Assembly: GCA_001789205.1 (NCBI GenBank)
Contig: MFYT01000017.1
Location: 1 to 15,439, forward strand
Source of the DNA: Candidatus Raymondbacteria bacterium RIFOXYA2_FULL_49_16
Lineage (GTDB): Bacteria; Fibrobacterota; OXYB2-FULL-49-7; XYB2-FULL-49-35
Length of the DNA: 15,439 nucleotides
Reading direction: 5' to 3'
Each line of letters starts with the position of its first letter. Position 1 is the stretch's first letter. The translations under genes were made by a program, and so were the position numbers. The notes below the pieces were generated by a model. It saw nothing but the letters and a program-made list of their open reading frames with translations. It was not told the origin of the DNA and ran no database searches. Positions 6,111-12,952 of the stretch are shown one piece after another.

Positions 6111-7873
6111 CTGCTGTTCACGAGTGGTGTGCCCATGATCCTTTTGGCAAACTTAAGCCTGCAGACGTTTCTGCGGCACTCCTTTCAGTGACCGATAATT
6201 CTGGGACAGTGCGCCTGCGTGCTGCGCGCAATGGGTATGTCTCTTTCCGGATACTGATCCAGGGTACTGGCGAATACAGGCTCAACGCTTCGATAGGCAA
6301 GAATCTGGAGACAGACCTTTTCAAGGCCTGGTATCACCGTATGGCAGATCAAAAAGAGAAGCAGCCGGATTACTGGCCCGATGCGCTTATCCCGGTTCAT
6401 GGCACTGAAGCCAACGGCGCAATTCCCGACCCTGATAACAAAATTAACGGGCAGTCTGTCCAGGAGTATTGGGTAGACCTCTTTGTGCCCCCTGACGCCA
6501 AACCCGGAACCATTACGGGTAAAATAGAGCTCATTACCGGCGGTCAGACGATAAAACTGCCAGTGGCCGTGGAAGTGCTGGCCATGGATATACCCGAAAA
6601 CCCCTGCGTCACGGTTTATCTCAAATCATACGGGTGGGAAAAACTGCGGGAACAATACCCCAGTACCTTCGCACGCACCGGCAAAGGCGCCCGCATGTGG
6701 AAAAATGTCATAGGTCTTTTCCATAACTACCACCGCCTTATCCACGAGCACCGCGCCATATTCCGCAGCCGCGGAGGTTCCCACTCCGGGTCGTTTGATA
6801 TCATCTACAGCCCGCGCGTGGTTGGCAACGGCCGCCAAAAACACCTTGAAGATTGGGAGATGTTCGACCAGCACTTTGGCCCGCTTTTCGACGGAAGCGT
6901 TTTTCTGAAGGCAGCGCCAGGCGCTCCACGGCCCAGACGGCCCGCACTCCCGGTGCAAGGAATGTACGCGCCCATTGGCCCGAACTGGCCCGCCTCCTAT
7001 CTCTGGTGGGGCCAACCTGGCTACGAAGTGGAATTCACCAATTGCGTGGCGGAACTCGACGCGCACCTGCGCGCAAAGGGATGGACCCGGACTCAGATGG
7101 AAATGTTCTTCTTTCACAAAAAGCGCTTCCGCGGCTTTGAGTGGGATGGCGATGAAACCAAGTTCGCCAAGGACGACGACCGCTTCTTGGAGATGGGCCA
7201 GCTCCTAAAAAAGGCCACGGCGAATTCTCCTGTTAAGTGGGTCTTTCGCGCAGACTCCAGCTGGCAGCAGAAATTCCAGTTTGAACGGCTTGCCAACGTG
7301 GTGACCTTCTGGGTACTGGGAGGATTTTGGCGCTGGTATCCTCAGGAAATCCGCCAAATTATTGCCCGTGGCGACACTGTCTGGTGGTATGGCGGCACCC
7401 CACAGATCCAATGGATAAGCAACCAAGTGCTCGAAAGTCTCTACACCACCTGGGCCTGCGGCCTGCATGGCTATAACCACTGGCTGGCCACTGACCCAGG
7501 AAAGGATCCCTGGTTTGCCTGTAATGGGGCCGGTACTGGGATGGTCTATCCCGGCGAGCGTTTTGGCCTGGCAGGTCCCATCCCCTCGACTAGAATGAAA
7601 ATCATGCGTAATGGCATACAGGATATTGATCTTCTAGACCAGGCAGTGCGCGCCTCTGGTCGCATAGATGCTGTTCGTGAAGAACTGGCCCGCGCCATCC
7701 CGCTGCAACTCTGGTCCAAGCCGCCGCGCGCTGCGCTGGAATTGCCTCCAGAGGAATGGGACAGTCGCAAGCTTGGCGCTGAGCACGAGCCTAATGCAAT
7801 CGAACAAAAAACAGCAGACCCGTCGTGGTGGATGGAGATCCGCCAACGGGCCATTCCTGAGGAGGTGCGCTGA
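6086..7873 (+). CDS. DUF4091 / GH123-like glycoside hydrolase-type protein
   Basis: A 595-aa protein. Residues about 1-170 form a beta-sandwich ('QEYWVDLFVPPDAKPGTITGKIEL'), as in other DUF4091/GH123-like proteins. The middle should be a TIM barrel, and residues about 505-525 carry the DUF4091 signature 'MRNGIQDIDLLDQAV'. A D356-E357 pair ('WDGDETKF') is a candidate for the catalytic Asp-Glu, since GH123 uses neighbouring Asp and Glu in substrate-assisted N-acetylhexosaminide cleavage. Many aromatic residues (WGQPGY, GGFWRWYPQE, VWWYGG) suit sugar stacking. Unlike most relatives it has no signal peptide, so it probably acts in the cytosol. The ribosome site AGGAGGG is excellent. It is first in a two-gene operon under the sigma-54 promoter at 5979. 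Exact substrate unknown. Confidence 0.75.
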   Translation: MSASSFQLTAVHEWCAHDPFGKLKPADVSAALLSVTDNSGTVRLRAARNGYVSFRILIQGTGEYRLNASIGKNLETDLFKAWYHRMADQKEKQPDYWPDALIPVHGTEANGAIPDPDNKINGQSVQEYWVDLFVPPDAKPGTITGKIELITGGQTIKLPVAVEVLAMDIPENPCVTVYLKSYGWEKLREQYPSTFARTGKGARMWKNVIGLFHNYHRLIHEHRAIFRSRGGSHSGSFDIIYSPRVVGNGRQKHLEDWEMFDQHFGPLFDGSVFLKAAPGAPRPRRPALPVQGMYAPIGPNWPASYLWWGQPGYEVEFTNCVAELDAHLRAKGWTRTQMEMFFFHKKRFRGFEWDGDETKFAKDDDRFLEMGQLLKKATANSPVKWVFRADSSWQQKFQFERLANVVTFWVLGGFWRWYPQEIRQIIARGDTVWWYGGTPQIQWISNQVLESLYTTWACGLHGYNHWLATDPGKDPWFACNGAGTGMVYPGERFGLAGPIPSTRMKIMRNGIQDIDLLDQAVRASGRIDAVREELARAIPLQLWSKPPRAALELPPEEWDSRKLGAEHEPNAIEQKTADPSWWMEIRQRAIPEEVR

Positions 7874-8388
7874 TGCCTGCCAAATCCAATGCCAAAACCC
7901 GCAGAATGACAAAAGCCCTCCAGGAACTGGCGCGGATAGCCAGTGTCATAGTGGACGGCGAACTCGCCAACAGTATTATCACTGATCAGGCATGCAACCA
8001 TATGGCTAATCCAGATCTCGAATATATCCACCTTTCCGCTGATTACTACGACGTAGAATTTGGCGCTTTTGTTCAAATGAAAAAAACGCTCCTGCGCCTG
8101 CAACGGTTGGTGGACTTCCCCTGTTGCGCGTCACTTTGGGTACGGGTCAGGGGGGCCGACAACCTCATTACCATGGCTGTCCAGAATGGTAACCTGAACC
8201 GATACTGGCAACATGGTGAAGAACGCCGTAATCCCGAGGGAGAAATGGCTGAATGTTTGGCATCTGGCAGGATAATTGTTGCGCCACCAGGACATCCAAC
8301 ACGGACAATCACGGTCCTTACCCCAGTGTTCGACAGTCTGGGAGATGTTGTTGGCATTGTGGAGCTTTCTTCACCAGAACCAATCTAA
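7873..8388 (+). CDS. Hypothetical protein with GAF-like sensory half
   Basis: A 171-aa soluble protein of unknown function. Its start codon overlaps the stop of the DUF4091 gene by one base (TGATG), indicating translational coupling, and GGAGGTG precedes it. The N-terminus is basic (KSNAKTRRMTKALQELARIA) and helical. Residues about 70-168 follow the order of a GAF domain: a strand 'CCASLWVRVRG', a helix 'EGEMAECLASGRIIV', then 'ITVLTPVFDSLGDVVGIVELSS', which matches the 'P(l/v).d..g.vvGv.el' ending of GAF/PAS-like sensors. It has no output domain, so it may sense a ligand and act on its partner or on the activator. The domain call is by eye and could instead be a PAS-like fold. Confidence 0.7.
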   Translation: MPAKSNAKTRRMTKALQELARIASVIVDGELANSIITDQACNHMANPDLEYIHLSADYYDVEFGAFVQMKKTLLRLQRLVDFPCCASLWVRVRGADNLITMAVQNGNLNRYWQHGEERRNPEGEMAECLASGRIIVAPPGHPTRTITVLTPVFDSLGDVVGIVELSSPEPI

Positions 8389-8413
8389 GTATAGTATATC
8401 AACAAAAAAACTA

Positions 8414-8443
8414 ATGCACATGTTTATATAATATATAAGCATG
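8414..8443 (+). promoter_or_regulatory. Candidate upstream activator site, copy B
   Basis: A 25-bp inverted repeat at 8419-8443 with one mismatched pair: CATG-T-TTATATA-A-TATATAA-G-CATG. It is centred 76 bp before the -24 element and aligned to copy A (5886-5910) with identical spacing to the promoter. It lies in the 177-bp gap after the GAF-like gene, where no clear terminator is visible, so some readthrough from operon 1 is possible. Confidence 0.55.
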
Positions 8444-8506
8444 CATTACACCATTAAAGAATAATAATAAAAACGTTTCTTATTTAAATTCAAAGCGCTT
8501 AACTAT

Positions 8507-8520
8507 GGTATGGTTTTTGC
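8507..8520 (+). promoter_or_regulatory. Sigma-54 (-24/-12) promoter of the exported-protein operon
   Basis: GG at 8507-8508, exactly 10 nt, then GC at 8519-8520 (TGGTATGGTTTTTGCA). The predicted start near 8532 leaves a leader of about 34 nt to the 58-aa ORF. It differs from the first promoter at only one of the ten spacer positions. Confidence 0.88.
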
Positions 8521-8565
8521 ATATCAATAGCAGTAAACAAAACTGTTTTCTCAAGGGAGTATTGT

Positions 8566-8742
8566 ATGAATTTTCTGAAAGATTTGATAAACGAATATAA
8601 AACCCTTTATGAGCAGGCAAACCAGGCCAATGATGAAAAAATATATATACAAAAACAGAAAGAACTTGAACTGCTTGGGGAAAAGATAAAATTAATGCAG
8701 ATCCGGGGCAGCCATATCTTGGAAGAAGGCGTTATATTATAA
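8566..8742 (+). CDS. Small coiled-coil-like protein (58 aa), first gene of the operon
   Basis: A 58-codon frame beginning MNFLKDLINEYKTLYEQ and ending in ILEEGVIL, with ribosome site AAGGGAG 6 nt before the ATG. It is rich in Lys, Glu, Gln and spaced Leu/Ile, so it should be largely helical and possibly a short coiled coil; there is no signal peptide. It is the first gene after the sigma-54 promoter, 37 bp before the LRR gene. A shortened relative seems to survive at the same place in the other sigma-54 operon (6039-6110). I do not recognise a family. It could be a small chaperone or adaptor for the exported proteins, or a regulatory leader gene; both are guesses. Confidence 0.6.
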   Translation: MNFLKDLINEYKTLYEQANQANDEKIYIQKQKELELLGEKIKLMQIRGSHILEEGVIL

Positions 8743-8779
8743 ACAGAAATATAATCTTACTTAAAGGAGGGCCTATAGT

Positions 8780-11137
8780 ATGAAGAACTGCGTACTTGTT
8801 TTTCTGGCGCTTGCATCGCTGGTCTTTGCGCAAAACTATTCCAGCGACTCGCTTATTGTGCAGGCAATACTCGATTCAAACGGGTGGAACAGCTTCACTG
8901 TTGAGGAAGTGAGTAACGTGAGCGGCAATAGAATCGTCGAGCTCAAACTCAGAGGAGAGACCATCTACTATTCAATACCCACCTACTCGGTTTGGACCGG
9001 CTGGTTCATGTATCGTTCCATTACCTGGCTGCCTGCGGAAATCGGCAACCTGACAGCCCTTGAAAAACTCGATCTTGGCGGCCACCAGCTGACCAGCCTT
9101 CCTTCCACAATGGGTAACCTGGCCAATTTGAAATATCTCTACCTCGATCCGAAACACTACTGGGACAATACTAAACAGGCCCATATCAACGGCGCCGGTG
9201 ATATCTATTACGGCGACAGCTTGCGCCATAAAACCGTTTCTTTTTGGAGCGACAGCCTGCTGAATACCTACGCGGCAAACGGCAGAATAAACGACTTTTC
9301 CAAATACCGGATTGGATCAAGGCTACCCGCGCTCCCCGCCACTTTTGCAAACCTTGCCAATTTGATTGAATTGGACATAAGCAACAATCCCCTTGACTCC
9401 ATACCCTCATATATAGGCAATCGTACGGGTATGATAAGATTCTGGGCAGCCGGGATTGGCCTGTCACAATTCCCCCCTCAGGTGCTCAACCTGATAAACC
9501 TGGAACTTCTGAACCTGGCAAACAATTACATTACATCTGTGCCATCTGGAATCAGCGCATTGACCATGCTGAAATCACTCAATCTGAGTAACAATGAAAT
9601 CACAAGCCTTCCGGAATCCATGGGCAGCCTTACGGCATTGTCAGACCTTCTCGACGTTTCGGTAAACGAGCTTGCCTCACTGCCCCAGGCAATAGGCAAT
9701 TTCACCTTGCTCAAACGGCTCAACATAGACCACAACATGATTACCGCGCTGCCAGCAACCATTGGCAATTGCGCAAGCCTAACGCGGTTCGACGCTGAAG
9801 TAAACAGCATTGCCAGCCTGCCATCAACCATTGGCGGTTTGGTTATGCTCGACACCCTCTTTCTTGAGTGGAACGATCTTGCCAGCCTTCCCCCCGGGAT
9901 CGGCGGCCTTGTAAAAATCATGAACCTCCAGTTAATGCACAACAATCTTGCCAGTCTGCCGGCTGAATTATGCAACCTGGCCGCACTTGCCGAACTCTAC
10001 ATCGATAACAACCAGCTGACCGCACTTCCCGACTCGTTCGGCAGACTCTCGGGCCTTACCATTCTCGAAGCGACCAACAACAAACTGACCGACATTCCCG
10101 CCTCATGCGCCCGCCTCGGAAACATGTCGCGGGTGTATCTTTCCGACAATCTTCTCACCTCTCTGTCATCAAGAATCGGCTCGCGCACCTTCGACCTCCA
10201 GCTCAACAACAACTTACTGACCTCCCTGCCGCCTGATATCAATGCAAACCGGATCTCCGTGCGCAACAACAAACTGACCAGTCTTCCCGGGTCCATCATG
10301 CGGTCCATCCTGAACTCTCTCGATGTTTCCTTCAACGAACTGACCGCGCTCCCCGATTCAATCTCCCTTGCCGTCAATTTGTCGGGAATCCATTGCGCGG
10401 CGAACAACATAACTAGTCTTCCCGCTCCATTTCTGAATCTTGTCAAAGTAGTAACCATGGATTTTCACCACAACAACTTGACCGTCCTGCCCGACAGCAT
10501 CGGATACAAAATGACCGGCTTACGGTTTGTCGACGTGCGCGGAAATAGTCTCTCCACGATCCCCGCCTCGCTTGGAAAACTGTCGAACACGTACCTGACC
10601 ATATTCGCTGACTCAAACCAGATCAGCTGGCTCCCTGATTCCCTGATTGCCTGGCGGCCCAGCACCAGGTTTTATCTCAATTTCAATCACTTGACACTCG
10701 CAGGGTTACCGTCCAATTTATTATCAATTACCTCCGGATTCGAGATCCAGTACAACAGGATTTGCGGCGCCACTGGGGCCATCAATACTTTGCTGAATGG
10801 AAAATCACCGAACTACGCTGCAACCCAGGATTGCAGCAACACCAGCGTGGCAGACGCGTCATGTGTAAAAGTACTGGTCAATTCGCTTTCGCAGAACACG
10901 CCAAACCCATTCAACCCATCCACAAGCATCAATTTCTCCCTCACATCGCCCAGCCACGTGACGCTGCAGGTCTACGATATCAAAGGCGGGCTGGTGACCT
11001 CGCTGGTCAATACCCAGCAACAGGCTGGATCCCATTCAGTGACTTGGGATGCCCGAGGCCTGGGTTCAGGCGTCTACTACTACCGGCTTGTTGCCGGTGA
11101 TTTCAAGGCAATGAAAAAATGCATCGTAATCAAATAA
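8780..11137 (+). CDS. Exported leucine-rich-repeat protein with C-terminal NPFNP sorting domain
   Basis: A 785-aa secreted protein. The signal peptide MKNCVLVFLALASLVFA probably ends at A17/Q18. An N-terminal cap (about 20-75) is followed by about 21 leucine-rich repeats of roughly 23 residues ('N.LTSLP..IGNL..L..L.L'), spanning about 85-660. An insert of about 60 residues, rich in aromatic residues, interrupts repeats 1 and 2 (about 120-180). Residues about 703-785 form the FlgD-Ig/type A sorting domain: 'NTPNPFNPSTSINFSL', 'VYDIKGGLVTSL', 'WDARGLGSGVYYYRL'. LRR proteins of this type bind proteins or glycans at the surface. A strong ribosome site (AAAGGAGGG) precedes the start. It is followed after 14 nt by the hydrolase gene, so the two are in one operon. 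The ligand is unknown. Confidence 0.92.
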   Translation: MKNCVLVFLALASLVFAQNYSSDSLIVQAILDSNGWNSFTVEEVSNVSGNRIVELKLRGETIYYSIPTYSVWTGWFMYRSITWLPAEIGNLTALEKLDLGGHQLTSLPSTMGNLANLKYLYLDPKHYWDNTKQAHINGAGDIYYGDSLRHKTVSFWSDSLLNTYAANGRINDFSKYRIGSRLPALPATFANLANLIELDISNNPLDSIPSYIGNRTGMIRFWAAGIGLSQFPPQVLNLINLELLNLANNYITSVPSGISALTMLKSLNLSNNEITSLPESMGSLTALSDLLDVSVNELASLPQAIGNFTLLKRLNIDHNMITALPATIGNCASLTRFDAEVNSIASLPSTIGGLVMLDTLFLEWNDLASLPPGIGGLVKIMNLQLMHNNLASLPAELCNLAALAELYIDNNQLTALPDSFGRLSGLTILEATNNKLTDIPASCARLGNMSRVYLSDNLLTSLSSRIGSRTFDLQLNNNLLTSLPPDINANRISVRNNKLTSLPGSIMRSILNSLDVSFNELTALPDSISLAVNLSGIHCAANNITSLPAPFLNLVKVVTMDFHHNNLTVLPDSIGYKMTGLRFVDVRGNSLSTIPASLGKLSNTYLTIFADSNQISWLPDSLIAWRPSTRFYLNFNHLTLAGLPSNLLSITSGFEIQYNRICGATGAINTLLNGKSPNYAATQDCSNTSVADASCVKVLVNSLSQNTPNPFNPSTSINFSLTSPSHVTLQVYDIKGGLVTSLVNTQQQAGSHSVTWDARGLGSGVYYYRLVAGDFKAMKKCIVIK

Positions 11138-11151
11138 CCATGAGGTCTACC

Positions 11152-12918
11152 ATGAATACAATGAAAACTCCTGTCATCGTCAGCTTGTTCGTTGTTCTTT
11201 TTGTTGTTGGAATATCGCTGGTTCCGGTGCAGGCTGAAAACCTGACCATTCCCCAAACGCTCATAACCAAGATGGACACCGCGATTCCCCAAAACCTTTC
11301 AGACACCCTCTGGAAGGAATTGGCGTACGAATATACGCCCAGAATAAACTTGCTCGACAGCAACGATTTTTTTGTGCAAAAATACCTTCCTCGACTGCAG
11401 GAAAAGGTCCTGCTTATCTACCAATCCTTCAACAATGTTGATAGAATGAGTTCGTTTCTACACCATTTCCGGGCGGCAAACAATCTTTCATCGTATTTGG
11501 AATTATTTGTGAGTGCCCTGGAAAAAGGTGTTGATCCGGCGCTCTCCCTTCCCGGGTCCTACATCGGCACTGCGTTTATTTCACCAACAGGTAATTATGT
11601 GATCCATTACCAGTTCGCCGTACCCGGTTCCTATACGCCATCACAAGCCTTTCCGGTCATGGGCGGCCTGCAATGTGAACCAGACCCAGCGGCAGTGGAC
11701 CGTTCGTCATATATTTTTGTGTGGGATGCGACTCAAGACCCGAAAGAGATCTTCATGGACATTGCCAAGGACCTGCATGTGGACCCATTTGGCACATACA
11801 TTGTTTCACATTCAGACGGCGCTCTCGGTGGCATACAAAACGCCGCCCGGGCCCCCCACAACTTCGCCGCCTATGTACCCCTCTCTTCCGGCATCAGGGA
11901 GCCCATCAGATACGATACCTGGCAATACATCCGGTATCTGCAGAACATCCCTATTCTTCTCATGTGCGGAACAACAGACCCCTTTATAGCGAACAACCAG
12001 GCTGTGTATCAGGAATTATCAACCGCAGGCGGCATTGTTGAATGGCGTTCATGGGTCGGATATCATGAACAGAGCGTCCTGGTTGAAGAGGAAAAATACC
12101 AGATCATGACCGATTTTTTCGACAACTACCGTCTCTACCCCTATCCCCAGACAGTGACCCACCTTATCGACAACATTAAATATACGCGCGCCTTCTGGGT
12201 AAATGGGCTCCTAAACAGAAACTATTCTACATTCGGCAAGGACCTCTACATGCTCGGTGTTTCATTCAAGATCACCGCGCACAAGGCCGTGAACACCATT
12301 GAAATAGAGCATGCTGACGACCATATATCCGGATTTGATTTCTTGCTGAACGATTCCCTTGTCTCCAATATCAGCCAGCCGGTAAAAGTGGTGCGGGGCA
12401 GTGACACGCTTTTCAACGCCGTGGTTCCCGTGGGCGGTAAAGTCACAGTGCACCTGTACGATTCAAGCTCCATTCCCGCGGCATTGCCTCCCCAGCACCA
12501 GGCAGCAGGGTATTTTTCAAACATGGAGACCACGCTGCTGTGGGAAGAGCTCAGTGCGATCGAACAGGACTATTTTGGCGTAACCACGCCCATGCCGTTC
12601 GAGTTGCCCGCCCCTCAAACCAGCATCGAAGAGAATAGCGCCAATGAACACCAGATGTTTGCGCTTGCAGCAGGTCCTAACCCATTCAACCCGGTAACTA
12701 CTATTACCGTGAACAATGGCGGGGCTGTTGCCATGTCACTCAAGATTTATAACATTAAAGGAGAGATGGTCAAAGACTTGACGTCTTCCTTCAGCCATGC
12801 CGGATCCTCCGTGCATTCGTGCGTATGGGATGCCGGGAAGATGTCATCGGGGACCTACATTGTCAGGGCAGTCAAAGGGAAACAGGCCATAACCAAACAA
12901 GTTACACTGCTTAAATAA
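11152..12918 (+). CDS. Exported alpha/beta-hydrolase-like (esterase/peptidase-type) protein with NPFNP sorting domain
   Basis: A 588-aa secreted protein. I chose the ATG at 11152 because GAGGT lies 6 nt before it; the frame is open from 11119 but that start overlaps the LRR gene without a site. The signal peptide ends around VPVQA/EN (residue 28). Residues about 120-330 look like an alpha/beta hydrolase with a full triad in order: S221 in 'SHSDGALGG', D276 in 'CGTTDPF' and H305 in 'GYHEQ'. The spacing is typical of PHB-depolymerase or prolyl-oligopeptidase-like esterases. The nucleophile elbow is S-x-S-x-G instead of G-x-S-x-G. A beta-rich region (about 350-460) follows, then the sorting domain from about 505 ('GPNPFNPVTTITV', 'YNIKGEMVKDL', 'WDAGKMSSGTYIVRA'). 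Substrate unknown; ester or acyl groups of polysaccharide are a reasonable guess. Confidence 0.85.
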   Translation: MNTMKTPVIVSLFVVLFVVGISLVPVQAENLTIPQTLITKMDTAIPQNLSDTLWKELAYEYTPRINLLDSNDFFVQKYLPRLQEKVLLIYQSFNNVDRMSSFLHHFRAANNLSSYLELFVSALEKGVDPALSLPGSYIGTAFISPTGNYVIHYQFAVPGSYTPSQAFPVMGGLQCEPDPAAVDRSSYIFVWDATQDPKEIFMDIAKDLHVDPFGTYIVSHSDGALGGIQNAARAPHNFAAYVPLSSGIREPIRYDTWQYIRYLQNIPILLMCGTTDPFIANNQAVYQELSTAGGIVEWRSWVGYHEQSVLVEEEKYQIMTDFFDNYRLYPYPQTVTHLIDNIKYTRAFWVNGLLNRNYSTFGKDLYMLGVSFKITAHKAVNTIEIEHADDHISGFDFLLNDSLVSNISQPVKVVRGSDTLFNAVVPVGGKVTVHLYDSSSIPAALPPQHQAAGYFSNMETTLLWEELSAIEQDYFGVTTPMPFELPAPQTSIEENSANEHQMFALAAGPNPFNPVTTITVNNGGAVAMSLKIYNIKGEMVKDLTSSFSHAGSSVHSCVWDAGKMSSGTYIVRAVKGKQAITKQVTLLK

Positions 12919-12952
12919 TGATTGTTTTTTATCCATGACATCCGGAGGTACT

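Larger units (their letters stand above)
8414..8528 (+). repeat. Duplicated sigma-54 control region, copy B
   Basis: Partner of 5886-6000; the offset of every conserved block is exactly 2528 bp. It contains the dyad, the AATAATAA block (8460-8467), the identical 17-mer (8479-8495) and the -24/-12 element. Confidence 0.8.

Noticed and set aside
6626-7117. 163-codon minus-strand frame inside the DUF4091 gene
   Set aside because: Antisense to a well-supported gene, with low-complexity content and no upstream signals.
9060-10700. Repeated DNA in the LRR gene as a possible tandem-repeat or CRISPR-like array
   Set aside because: The repeats are protein-level LRRs of about 69 bp with diverged codons; there is no identical repeat/spacer pattern.
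12935-12952. Upstream in-frame start for the transglutaminase-like gene
   Set aside because: It would add MTSGGT before the signal peptide, and its own sequence contains the ribosome site GGAGGT that serves the ATG at 12953.
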